Shown piece after piece: positions 50,190-58,461 of a DNA stretch of 64,000 bases. The DNA comes from Streptomyces lincolnensis. Its GTDB lineage: Bacteria; Actinomycetota; Actinomycetes; Streptomycetales; Streptomycetaceae. Below the pieces are notes generated by a model, which saw only the letters and a program-made list of their open reading frames with translations, was not told where the DNA came from and did no database searches. The translations under genes and the position numbers were made by a program. The stretch lies in the NCBI RefSeq assembly GCF_021173675.1, contig NZ_JAIHON010000005.1:434001-498000 (forward strand), in the 5' to 3' direction. Every line of letters starts with the position of its first letter. Within the stretch, counting starts at the first letter, position 1.

Positions 50190-50717
50190 ATGCAGGCCGA
50201 ACAAGAGGCCCAGTTCCAGGAATTCGTCCGGGCCCGCTGGACCCGGCTCGTGCGGACCGCGTACCTGCTCACGGGCGACGCCCACCACGCCGAGGACCTG
50301 ACACAGACGGCGTTGGCGAAGGCGTACCGCTCGTGGCGGCGGGTGTCCCGCAGCGACAACCCGGAGGCGTACGTCCGCCGGATGCTGGTCACCTGCAACA
50401 GCGACCGGTTCCGCAAGCGGCGCGTCGCGGAGGCACTGACCGCGGCGCCGCCGGAGCGCGCGGGGCGGGACGAGGCCGTGTCGCGGGTCGACGAGCGGGG
50501 GGTGCTGCTCGGCGCGCTGGCCGGGCTGCCGCCGAAGCAGCGGGCGGTGATCGTCATGCGGTACTGGGAGGACCTGTCCGAGGCGGAGGTCGCCGAGATC
50601 CTCGGCTGCTCCCCCGGCACGGTGAAGAGCCAGGCGTCCAAGGGGCTGGCGAAGTTGCGTACGTATCCGGGGCTCGCGCAGGTCATGGACCGCGCCCCGC
50701 AGGGAGGCACCAGGTGA
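50190..50717 (+). CDS. SigE-family ECF RNA polymerase sigma factor
   Basis: A 175-residue ECF sigma factor. Region 2 is EFVRARWTRLVRTAYLLTGD with AEDLTQTALAKAYRSW. Region 4 is LAGLPPKQRAVIVMRYWEDL followed by EVAEILGCSPGTVKSQASKGL. The pattern matches the SigE family abundant in Streptomyces. GGGAGGG lies about 8 nt before the ATG. The stop overlaps the next gene by GTGA, and that gene encodes a single-span membrane protein, so it is the likely anti-sigma partner. Confidence 0.92.
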   Translation: MQAEQEAQFQEFVRARWTRLVRTAYLLTGDAHHAEDLTQTALAKAYRSWRRVSRSDNPEAYVRRMLVTCNSDRFRKRRVAEALTAAPPERAGRDEAVSRVDERGVLLGALAGLPPKQRAVIVMRYWEDLSEAEVAEILGCSPGTVKSQASKGLAKLRTYPGLAQVMDRAPQGGTR

Positions 50718-51721
50718 GCGAGGACCAGCGGCGGCAGGAGCCGTCGGAGCAGGGGGACTTCGGGGAGACCACGGACGCGGAGGCGGGTGCGGGGCCGCTG
50801 GGCGACCGGGACTTCGAGGAGCAGTTGCGCGGGCTGCTGGCCGAGGACGCGTACGCGATCCGGCCGTCGCCGGTGCCGTATCCCGTCATCCGCCGCAAGG
50901 GCGTGGTCGAGCGGCGGCGCCGGGCGGCGGCGGCCGGGGCGGTCCTGGTGACGCTGGCGGCGGCACCGGTGGGCGCGTACGCGTTGGGCGGTCCGGACGG
51001 GGCCGCGCACACGACGGCCGCGACACCGTCGGTGAGCGCGACCTATGCCCCGACGCCGACGCCCTCCCCCACCCCGTCCGGACCGGCGGGCCCGGCCACT
51101 CCGGGCCAGTTGCTCGACGGGATCACCCTCGCGCAGGCGGCGGACGGGCTGGAGAAGTGCCTGGCATACGACCGGGACATCGCGGCCAACCGGGTCTCGC
51201 CAGGGCCCGATTCGTTCGACCAGGACCTGGGCGCGGCCGACGACTACCGGATCATCCTGGCGCTGAACAGCACCGGTGACTCCAACTCGCCCGGTGACGG
51301 CCGGTACATCGTCGCCGTCAAGGAGAAGCCGACCGAGACCCGGTTGATCTGCCACATCAAGGACGGTGAGGCGTCCGGGCTCAACACGAGTGTCGGCGGC
51401 GACCGGCAGCCGGACTCCCCGCCGGTGCTGGCCGACAGCAACGGCGGCAAGCTGTTCCGCCAGTCGGCCATCGACCAGGGCAACTGGAAGCTTCCGTTCC
51501 GCTGGGGTGTCATCGGGACGGTCGAACCGTCGGTGGCCAGGGTGACCGTCTCCTACGGCGACACGACCGCCGAAGCCGCCCTGGACCACGGCTGGTTCAT
51601 CGCCGCCGGCGTCCTGGAGCAGCAGGTCACCAGGACGCCCCGGATCAAGGGCTACGACGCGAAGGGCACGCAGATCTACGACTCCGATCAGGATCCGACG
51701 TACCAGAAGACCATCCAGTAG
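50714..51721 (+). CDS. Single-pass membrane protein coupled to the sigma factor (candidate anti-sigma factor)
   Basis: A 335-residue protein from a GTG inside the sigma stop. Residues 1-70 are cytoplasmic and acidic, with a helical FEEQLRGLLAEDAYAIRPSP element, then RRKGVVERRRR and a membrane span (about 75-95; AGAVLVTLAAAPVGAYALG). The rest is extracytoplasmic with a Thr/Pro-rich spacer and a beta-rich domain of unknown family. The topology fits a membrane anti-sigma factor or a sensor of an extracellular cue. No zinc anti-sigma (HxxxCxxC) motif is present. Confidence 0.75.
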   Translation: MSEDQRRQEPSEQGDFGETTDAEAGAGPLGDRDFEEQLRGLLAEDAYAIRPSPVPYPVIRRKGVVERRRRAAAAGAVLVTLAAAPVGAYALGGPDGAAHTTAATPSVSATYAPTPTPSPTPSGPAGPATPGQLLDGITLAQAADGLEKCLAYDRDIAANRVSPGPDSFDQDLGAADDYRIILALNSTGDSNSPGDGRYIVAVKEKPTETRLICHIKDGEASGLNTSVGGDRQPDSPPVLADSNGGKLFRQSAIDQGNWKLPFRWGVIGTVEPSVARVTVSYGDTTAEAALDHGWFIAAGVLEQQVTRTPRIKGYDAKGTQIYDSDQDPTYQKTIQ

Positions 51722-51754
51722 CCCTGCCCGAACGAAAGCCAATCGGTGGCAGGA

Positions 51755-51793
51755 GGCCCGGGGGCGCCGTACAGGGGTCGGCGCCCCCGGGCC
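51755..51793 (+). terminator. Very strong hairpin after the sigma/membrane-protein operon
   Basis: A perfect 15-bp GC stem (51755-51769 with 51779-51793) encloses the 9-nt loop TACAGGGGT. It begins 34 nt after the stop codon. The bases across loop and arm (GTACAGGGGTCG) recur in the recO leader. Confidence 0.75.
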
Positions 51794-51871
51794 GCCGTTC
51801 TCCGGACGCGGCCTTTCCGGGCTTGCCATTGGGCCGACCTGTGGCAGATGCACCCATTCGCGTGTGTTTCC

Positions 51872-51900
51872 TTGACCGCCCCCATACCCCCACCTAAGGT
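51872..51900 (+). promoter_or_regulatory. Promoter of the ABC transporter/lyase operon
   Basis: TTGACC (51872-51877), 17 nt, TAAGGT (51895-51900). Transcription would start near 51907, giving a leader of about 48 nt that contains a 12-bp palindrome. Confidence 0.6.
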
Positions 51901-51918
51901 CGCGCTGACGCCAGGACG

Positions 51919-51930
51919 TAGGACGTCCTA
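51919..51930. promoter_or_regulatory. Palindromic operator candidate in the operon leader
   Basis: TAGGACGTCCTA is a perfect 12-bp palindrome, preceded by another AGGACG unit. It lies just after the expected transcription start of the ABC operon and 25 nt before the start codon, a typical repressor position. No regulator gene is adjacent. Confidence 0.5.
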
Positions 51931-51954
51931 TCTCCCCCTCTCGCTGGAGGAACC

Positions 51955-53562
51955 GTGCGCGACGCGAACCGCCGGGCCTTCCTGAAGCACACCGGGGCGC
52001 TCGGGGCGGGCGCCGTACTCCTCCCGTCGGTGGCGTCCTGCGGCCCGGAGTCCACGATCGAGTACGGCGACTCCGGCGGCGCGAGCAGCACGCTGACGGC
52101 GGTCATCGGCTACGGCAACGACGGCAGCTGGGATCCCACGCAGACCGCGTCCGCGTTCTCCATGGCCGCCAACCACCATGTCTACGAAGGGCTGCTGGAC
52201 ACCGACCCGATCTCCCGCGAGCCGTACCCGGCGCTCGCCACCGGCCTGCCGGGGCCGCGGGAACTCGCGGGCACGTCCTGGAGGTTCACCCTGCGGGAGG
52301 GTGCCGTCTTCCACGACGGGCGGCCCGTCACCGCCGACGACGTGGTCTTCACCTTCGACCGGATCCTCGCCCCGGACACCCGGACCCTCGCCCAGGGCTT
52401 CTTCGCCGGCTGGCTGGAGAGCGTCCGCAGGACCGGCGCCCGCGGGGTCGAGCTGGTGCTCAGGTTTCCCTTCCCCGAGGGGGTCTCGCGGCTCACCCTG
52501 GCGAAGATCATGCCCCGGCACGTCTTCTCCCGGCCCGGCGCCTGGGACGAGGCGATCAAGGGCCTCGCGGTGGGCTCGGGACCGTACCGGCAGACCGCTC
52601 ACCACCCCAGGTCGAACACCACGTTCGCCGCCTTCGACGGCTACAACGGCCCGCGCCCGCCCGCCTTCCGGAAGATGAACTGGCTGACGATCGTGGACGC
52701 CGCCCCGCGCGTCGCGCGGATCTCCGGGTCGCACGCGGGCGCGCAGGTCGCCGACAACATCCCGTACGCCAACATCGAGCAGCTGCGGGGCACCGGTCTG
52801 TCGGTGGCGGGCGCGGCGGGGATGAACAACCTGTTCCTGATGTTCAACACCGGGCACCGGCCCTTCGACGACGTGCGTGTACGCCAGGCGCTGCGCTACG
52901 CCATCGACACCGAGAAGATGGTCGAGGTCGCCCTCAAGGGCCACGGCACCCCCGCCTCCTCCTTCCTGGACGAGGGCAACCCCGCGTACCGGCGCGCGAA
53001 GACGGTCTACGACCACGACCCCGACCGGGCCAGGGCGCTGCTGAAGGCGGCCGGGGTGAGCGGTCTGAAGGTCGACATCCTCTCGGTGAACGTGAGTTGG
53101 ATCGTCGACTGTCTGCCGACGATCAAGGCGTCCTGGGACGCGATCGGCGTCCGCACGACCCTCTCGCCGCAGGAGACCACGGCAGTCTTCACCAAGCTGG
53201 ACCAGAAGCGGGACTACCAGGTGGTCGCCGCGGCCTCGAACCCCAACCAGTTCGGCCTCGACGCGGATCTGATCATGCGGTACAACCACGGCCCCGCCAA
53301 CCTCTGGACGGGCTACACCAGATGGGCCGACGACCCGGTCGCCCGCCGGCTCTTCCGCGACATGGACCGGGCGACCCGGGAGCCCGACCCGGAGCGGAAG
53401 AAGGCGATGATCCAGGACTACGTCGACGTCGTCGCCGAACAGGCCGTCCTCTACCCGGTCGTGCACAACGAGCTGATGACCGCGTGGGACCCGCGCGGGC
53501 TCACCGGCATACGCGCCCAGCCGTATCCCGGCATCAACCTCCTTCAGGCCGAACCGGTATAG
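51955..53562 (+). CDS. Dpp/Opp-type ABC transporter substrate-binding lipoprotein (candidate sialic acid binder)
   Basis: A 535-residue SBP_bac_5 protein. GTG start after GGAGGA. A Tat lipoprotein signal has RRAFLK at residues 6-11 and the lipobox VASC (Cys29). The mature chain shows family motifs: YEGLLDTDP, WRFTLREGAVFHDGRPVTADDVVFTF, VGSGPYR and DVRVRQALRYAID. The family binds oligopeptides, but some actinobacterial and Haemophilus members carry sialic acid. A NanA-like lyase in the same operon and the facing sialidase favour sialic acid or a related sugar acid here; this is inference. Confidence 0.88.
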   Translation: MRDANRRAFLKHTGALGAGAVLLPSVASCGPESTIEYGDSGGASSTLTAVIGYGNDGSWDPTQTASAFSMAANHHVYEGLLDTDPISREPYPALATGLPGPRELAGTSWRFTLREGAVFHDGRPVTADDVVFTFDRILAPDTRTLAQGFFAGWLESVRRTGARGVELVLRFPFPEGVSRLTLAKIMPRHVFSRPGAWDEAIKGLAVGSGPYRQTAHHPRSNTTFAAFDGYNGPRPPAFRKMNWLTIVDAAPRVARISGSHAGAQVADNIPYANIEQLRGTGLSVAGAAGMNNLFLMFNTGHRPFDDVRVRQALRYAIDTEKMVEVALKGHGTPASSFLDEGNPAYRRAKTVYDHDPDRARALLKAAGVSGLKVDILSVNVSWIVDCLPTIKASWDAIGVRTTLSPQETTAVFTKLDQKRDYQVVAAASNPNQFGLDADLIMRYNHGPANLWTGYTRWADDPVARRLFRDMDRATREPDPERKKAMIQDYVDVVAEQAVLYPVVHNELMTAWDPRGLTGIRAQPYPGINLLQAEPV

Positions 53563-53583
53563 GACGAGGGGAGTCGACCGCCC

Positions 53584-54546
53584 GTGGTCGCCATCGTCAG
53601 GATCCTGCTGCGCCGGCTCGCCCTGCTGGTGCCGCTGACGCTCGGCATCGTGCTGTTCGTGTTCGTGGTGATGCGGTTCTCCGACGTCGACCCGGCGTCC
53701 GCGTTCTTCCAGGGCGCCAACCCGACCCCGGAGCAACTGCACGACTTCCGTGAGCAGCACGGCCTGCTGGACCCGCTGCCCGTGCGCTACGCCGGTTTCG
53801 TCGGCGATCTGCTCCACGGCGACCTGGGCACCAGCGCGCTGACCCGCGCCCCGGTCGCCGACCAGGTCCTGACCGCCCTGCCGCTCACCCTCCAGCTCAC
53901 CTTCCTGGGCCTCGGCATCGCGGTCGTCCTGGCGCTCGTCGCGGGGGTGACGGCGGCGATCCACCGCGACCGGCTGCCCGATCAGATCATCCGGGTGCTG
54001 TCCCTGACCGGCGTCGCGGCCCCCGGCTTCTGGCTGGCGCTGCTGATGATCCAGTACCTGGCCGTCGGCCGCGGCTGGTTCCCGACCGGCGGTTACGTCA
54101 ACCCGGCGGACTCCCTCACCGGCTGGCTGTGGACGATGACCCTGCCCGCACTCGCGCTGTCGCTCCCGGTTGCGGCCCAACTCACCCGGATCGTGCGGAC
54201 GTCGGTGGTGGAGGAGCTGGACAAGGACTACGTCCGTACGGCGATCGGCAGCGGTCTGCCGCCCCGGGTCGTGGTCGGCCGCAACGTCCTGCGCAACGCC
54301 CTGGTCAACCCGCTCACCGTGCTCGGTCTGCGCGTGGGCTATCTCCTCGGCGGCGCGGTCGTCATCGAGACGATCTTCGCCCTGCCCGGTATGGGCAAGC
54401 TGATGATCGACGCCGTGAAGAACGGCGACCCGGCCGTCGTCCAGGGGGTCGTGCTGACCACGGCGGCCGGCTTCGTCGTCGTGAACCTCGTCATCGACAT
54501 CCTCTATCTGCTGGTCAACCCGCGGCTGAGGGAGACGACCGCATGA
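53584..54546 (+). CDS. ABC transporter permease, DppB type
   Basis: A 320-residue permease with six membrane segments and the usual DppB N-terminal LRRLALLVPLTLGIVLFVFVVMRF. LPLTLQLTFLGLGIAV, VAAPGFWLALLMIQYLAV and the EAA-like loop (DYVRTAIGSGLPPRVVVGRNVLRNAL) are present. GTG start; the stop overlaps the next gene by ATGA. It forms half of the channel with the permease domain of the following fusion protein. Confidence 0.93.
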   Translation: MVAIVRILLRRLALLVPLTLGIVLFVFVVMRFSDVDPASAFFQGANPTPEQLHDFREQHGLLDPLPVRYAGFVGDLLHGDLGTSALTRAPVADQVLTALPLTLQLTFLGLGIAVVLALVAGVTAAIHRDRLPDQIIRVLSLTGVAAPGFWLALLMIQYLAVGRGWFPTGGYVNPADSLTGWLWTMTLPALALSLPVAAQLTRIVRTSVVEELDKDYVRTAIGSGLPPRVVVGRNVLRNALVNPLTVLGLRVGYLLGGAVVIETIFALPGMGKLMIDAVKNGDPAVVQGVVLTTAAGFVVVNLVIDILYLLVNPRLRETTA

Positions 54547-56513
54547 TCCTCACGCGCAAGAGGCTCACCGAGGCGCTCTCCCGGCCGGGCGTCCGGCTGC
54601 GCGGGCGTCTCCCCCTGGCGTCGAAGGCCGCCGTCGGTTTCCTGGCGGTCGTCACGCTCACCGCCCTGTTCGCCCCGCTCCTCGCACCCCACGACCCGCT
54701 CGACCAGCAGCCCCTGGCCGACACCACCGGGCATCCGACCGCCGGTCACTGGATGGGCCAGGACAGCCTGGGCCGGGACGTCCTCAGCCGGCTGATGTAC
54801 GGCGCCCGCTGGTCCCTGGCCATCGGGCTCGGCGCGACCGCGCTCGCCCTGGTGACGGGCGCGCTGCTGGGCGCGGTCGCGGCGACCTCCCGCAAGGGCG
54901 TCGACGAGACGCTGATGCGCTGCCTGGACGTCGTGATGGCGTTCCCGGGGATCGCCCTGGCCGCCGTACTGGTGGCGGTCTTCGGCGGCGGGATCACCGT
55001 GCTGATCTGCGCGATCGCGTTCCTGTTCACCCCGCCGGTGGCGCGGGTGGTGCGGGCCAACGTGCTCGACCAGTACGGCGAGGACTACGTCACCGCGGAG
55101 CGGGTGATCGGGGCGCGCACCACGCACATCGTGGTTCGGCACGTGGCCGTCAACTGCGCCGCCCCCGTCCTGGTGTTCTGCACGGTCCAGGTCGCCGAGG
55201 CGATCGTCTTCGAGGCGTCGCTGTCGTTCATCGGGGCGGGGGTACGGCCGCCCGATCCGTCCTGGGGCAGTGTCATCGCGGACGGCAAGAACCTGGTGCT
55301 GACCGGGGGTTGGTGGGCGACCGTCTTCCCGGGGCTGCTGATGCTGTTCACCGTGCTGGCGCTGAACGTCCTGTCCGAGGGCGTGTCCGACGCGTGGGCG
55401 GCCCCCTCCGCGCGGGAGGTGCCGGCCGCCGACGAGGACGACCGCTGGGAGGCACCGGAGCCCGGCACCGGCGAGGTGCTCGCGCTCCCCGGTCTCACGG
55501 CGGCCGCGGAACGGCTGCGCGCCCGGGCCCGCCCCCTGCCCGACCCGGACGGGCCGCCCGTGCTCGCCGTGGAGAACCTCGCCGTCGGCTTCGAGGGCCA
55601 CCACCACGGCGTGGACATCGTCGACGGCATCGGCTTCGAGGTGCGGCCCGGCGAGGTCCTGGGCCTGGTCGGCGAGTCGGGGTGCGGGAAGTCGCTGACC
55701 GCGCTGACCGTGATGGGCCTGGCCCCGAAGGGCGCGCGGATCCGCGGCCAGGTCCGCTTCGGCGGACGGGACCTGCTTGCCGAACCGGCGCGGGTTCGCC
55801 GGCGCCTGCTCGGCCACGAGATGGCGATGATCTACCAGGACGCCCTGTCCTCCCTGAACCCGGCGATGACGGTCCGCTCCCAGCTCGGGCAGCTCGTCCG
55901 CCGGGGCGGCCGGCGCTCCCCCGCCGAGTTGCTGACACTGGTCGGCCTCGACCCCGAACGCACCCTGCGCAGCTACCCGCACGAGCTCTCCGGCGGTCAG
56001 CGCCAGCGCGTCCTGATCGCCATGGCGCTGTCCCGCGAGCCGAGGCTGATCGTCGCCGACGAGCCGACGACCGCCCTGGACGTGACCGTGCAGGCCCAGG
56101 TGATGGAGCTGCTGCTGCGGCTGCGCGAGGAGCTGGACTTCGCCCTGATCCTCGTCTCGCACGATCTCGCCCTGGTCGCCGACGTCACCGACCGGGTGGT
56201 GGTGATGTACGGCGGGCAGATCGTGGAGACGGGCGTGACCGCCGACCTGGTCCAGGACCCGGCCCACCACTACACGCGCGGGCTGCTGGGCAGCGTGCTC
56301 TCGCTGGAGTCGTCCGAGGAGCGGATGACCCAGATCAAGGGCGTCGTGCCGTCCCCGGCCGACTTCCCGCCCGGCTGCCGCTTCGCCGACCGCTGCCCGC
56401 TGGCGAGCGAGGTGTGCCGCACGACGGCCCCGGTCCTGACGGGCCCACCGACGCACACGGTGGCCTGCCACCACCCGGCGGTGGAGCCTGTGACGGCGGA
56501 GGTGGCGACGTGA
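54543..56513 (+). CDS. Fused ABC permease-ATPase (DppC-DppD fusion)
   Basis: A 656-residue fusion. Residues about 1-290 form a DppC-type permease (GQDSLGRDVLSRLMYGARWSL, the EAA loop near GEDYVTAERVIGARTTHIV, FEASLSFIGAGVRPPDPSWG). After an acidic linker, residues 335-656 form a DppD-type ATPase with Walker A GESGCGKS (about 378), the signature LSGGQRQR, Walker B IVADEPTTAL and the C-terminal Cys-rich oligopeptide-transporter tail (CRFADRCPLAS). I recall similar fusions in corynebacterial sialic-acid transporters. Both ends overlap neighbours by 4 nt. Confidence 0.92.
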   Translation: MILTRKRLTEALSRPGVRLRGRLPLASKAAVGFLAVVTLTALFAPLLAPHDPLDQQPLADTTGHPTAGHWMGQDSLGRDVLSRLMYGARWSLAIGLGATALALVTGALLGAVAATSRKGVDETLMRCLDVVMAFPGIALAAVLVAVFGGGITVLICAIAFLFTPPVARVVRANVLDQYGEDYVTAERVIGARTTHIVVRHVAVNCAAPVLVFCTVQVAEAIVFEASLSFIGAGVRPPDPSWGSVIADGKNLVLTGGWWATVFPGLLMLFTVLALNVLSEGVSDAWAAPSAREVPAADEDDRWEAPEPGTGEVLALPGLTAAAERLRARARPLPDPDGPPVLAVENLAVGFEGHHHGVDIVDGIGFEVRPGEVLGLVGESGCGKSLTALTVMGLAPKGARIRGQVRFGGRDLLAEPARVRRRLLGHEMAMIYQDALSSLNPAMTVRSQLGQLVRRGGRRSPAELLTLVGLDPERTLRSYPHELSGGQRQRVLIAMALSREPRLIVADEPTTALDVTVQAQVMELLLRLREELDFALILVSHDLALVADVTDRVVVMYGGQIVETGVTADLVQDPAHHYTRGLLGSVLSLESSEERMTQIKGVVPSPADFPPGCRFADRCPLASEVCRTTAPVLTGPPTHTVACHHPAVEPVTAEVAT

Positions 56514-57538
56514 CCGAGAGCCCGAACGGAGACGGCCCGACGACCGCGATCGTGGAGCTGTCCGACGCCCACGTGGTCCACAGGGCCCGCAGCGGCGGCG
56601 TCTTCACCCGGGACCGGGTGTACGCGCTGACCGGCGCCGATCTGAGCATCGCCCCCGGCGAGACGGTCGGTGTGGTCGGCGAGTCGGGCTGTGGCAAGTC
56701 GACGCTGGCGAAGGTGCTGGTGGGCGTGGAGCGGCCGACGTCCGGCACGGTGTCCTTCGGGGGCCGCGACCTGTGGACCATGCCGCCCACGGAACGCCGG
56801 GCGACCGTGGGCGCGGGCACCGGCATGATCTTCCAGGACCCCTCGACCGCCCTGAACCGCCGCCTGACGATCCGCCGCATCCTGCGCGACCCGCTGGACG
56901 TCCACGACCGCGGCACCAGGGCCCAACGGGAGGAGCGGGTCAGGGAGTTGATGTCTCTGGTCGGTCTCCCCCGCGCCCTCGCGGACGCCCTGCCCGGTCA
57001 GTTGTCCGGCGGCCAGCGCCAACGGGTCGCCATCGCACGGGCGTTGGCGCTGGACCCGGCCCTGGTGGTGGCCGACGAGCCGACCAGCGCGCTGGACGTG
57101 TCGGTCCGCGCCCAGATCCTCAACCTCCTGCTGGACCTGAAGGAACGCCTGGGCCTGGCGCTGGTGTTCGTCTCCCACGACATCCAGACGGTACGGCGGA
57201 TGAGCGACCGCGTGATCACCATGTACCTGGGCCGGATCGTCGAGGAGTCCCCGGCCGCGCGGGCCACCGCCCGGCACCCGTACACCCGCGCCCTGTTCTC
57301 CGCCACCCCCGGCCTGCTCACCCGCTCCGACTCGATCCCGCTCACCGGCCCGGTCCCCTCGGCGACCCGCCCACCGACCGGCTGCCCCTTCCGCACCCGC
57401 TGCTGGAAGGCGGACCCGCTGTGCGCGGAGGTCATGCCCGGCTTCTCGGCCGCGTCGGTGCCCGATCACCGCTTCCGGTGCCACCATCCGTTGGAGGAGG
57501 ACCGGACCGCCGACGAGAACCCGAGGGAGCCTCGATGA
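56510..57538 (+). CDS. ABC transporter ATP-binding protein, DppF type
   Basis: A 342-residue second ATPase of the transporter. Walker A GESGCGKST, Q-loop MIFQDPSTALNRR, signature LSGGQRQR, Walker B LVVADEPTSAL, H-loop FVSHD and the C-terminal Cys motif GCPFRTRCWKADPLC. It starts at a GTG inside the fusion-protein stop (GTGA) and ends with an ATGA overlap into the lyase. It should pair with the ATPase domain of the fusion to drive import. Confidence 0.93.
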   Translation: MTESPNGDGPTTAIVELSDAHVVHRARSGGVFTRDRVYALTGADLSIAPGETVGVVGESGCGKSTLAKVLVGVERPTSGTVSFGGRDLWTMPPTERRATVGAGTGMIFQDPSTALNRRLTIRRILRDPLDVHDRGTRAQREERVRELMSLVGLPRALADALPGQLSGGQRQRVAIARALALDPALVVADEPTSALDVSVRAQILNLLLDLKERLGLALVFVSHDIQTVRRMSDRVITMYLGRIVEESPAARATARHPYTRALFSATPGLLTRSDSIPLTGPVPSATRPPTGCPFRTRCWKADPLCAEVMPGFSAASVPDHRFRCHHPLEEDRTADENPREPR

Positions 57539-58461
57539 CCCTTCCCGCCCCGCCGACCGGTGTCGTCCCGCCCGTCTGCACCCCCCTGACACCGGACCGC
57601 GAGGTGGACGTCCCCTCGCTGCGCTCGCTCGTGGACCATCTGGTGGCGGCCGGGGTGGACGGCCTGTTCGTCCTCGGCTCCACCTCGGAGGCCGCGTTCC
57701 TGACGGACGGGCAGCGCAGGCTGGTGGTGGAGACGGTCGTCCAGCACGTCGGCGGCCAACTCCCCGTCCTGGCGGGCGCGATCGACATGACGACACCCCG
57801 CGTCCTGGACCACGTCCGCGCGGTGACGGCGGCGGGCGCCGACGCCGTGGTCGTCACCGCCCCCTTCTACGCCCGCACCCACCTCGCCGAGATCGCCCGC
57901 CACTTCCGTCGGGTCGCCGCCGGCAGCCCGGTCCCGGTCGTCGCCTACGACATCCCGGCGGCCGTCCACACCAAGCTCCCCACGGACCTCGTCCTGGAAC
58001 TCGCCGCGGACCACACCATCAGCGCCCTCAAGGACTCCAGCGGCGACCTGGCCGCCTTCCGCGCGGTGGTCTCGGGCGCCCGGACCCTGACCGGTTTCAG
58101 CGCCCTGACCGGCTCCGAGGTCGTCGTGGACGCGGCGATGGCGCTGGGCGCGGACGGCGTGGTCCCGGGCCTCGCCAACGTCGACCCGCACGGCTACGTC
58201 CGCCTCCACGCCCTGTGCCGAGCCGAAGACCAGGACGCCGCCCGCGCCGAACAGGAGCGCCTGTGCGCCCTGTTCGGCATGGTCGGCGTCGGCGACCCCA
58301 CCCGCATGGGCGGCAGTTCCTCCGCCCTCGGCGCCTTCAAGGCCGCCCTCCACCTGCGCGGCGTCATCGCCTGCCCGGCCACCGCGGACCCCCAGATCCC
58401 GCTGTCGGAGGCCGAGGTCGAACGGGTGGGCAAGTACCTGGCGGCGGCGGGGCTGCTCTAG
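57535..58461 (+). CDS. DapA/NanA-family lyase, probable N-acetylneuraminate lyase
   Basis: A 308-residue (beta/alpha)8 aldolase. GSTSEAAFLT replaces the usual G-T/S-T-G-E motif, Tyr138 lies in VVAYDIP and the Schiff-base Lys166 in ISALKDSSGD. The family includes DapA, NanA and sugar-acid aldolases. KDSSG is more DapA/KDG-aldolase-like than NanA-like, so the lyase function rests on context: it is translationally coupled to the importer and its stop overlaps that of a sialidase. No other nan genes (nanE, nanK, nagB) are in the window. Confidence 0.75.
   Translation: MTLPAPPTGVVPPVCTPLTPDREVDVPSLRSLVDHLVAAGVDGLFVLGSTSEAAFLTDGQRRLVVETVVQHVGGQLPVLAGAIDMTTPRVLDHVRAVTAAGADAVVVTAPFYARTHLAEIARHFRRVAAGSPVPVVAYDIPAAVHTKLPTDLVLELAADHTISALKDSSGDLAAFRAVVSGARTLTGFSALTGSEVVVDAAMALGADGVVPGLANVDPHGYVRLHALCRAEDQDAARAEQERLCALFGMVGVGDPTRMGGSSSALGAFKAALHLRGVIACPATADPQIPLSEAEVERVGKYLAAAGLL

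Noticed and set aside
57535..58461. Annotation as true dihydrodipicolinate synthase (dapA)
   Set aside because: Coupling to an importer and the sialidase neighbour argues against lysine biosynthesis; dapA normally lies elsewhere, and the GSTSE motif is atypical.
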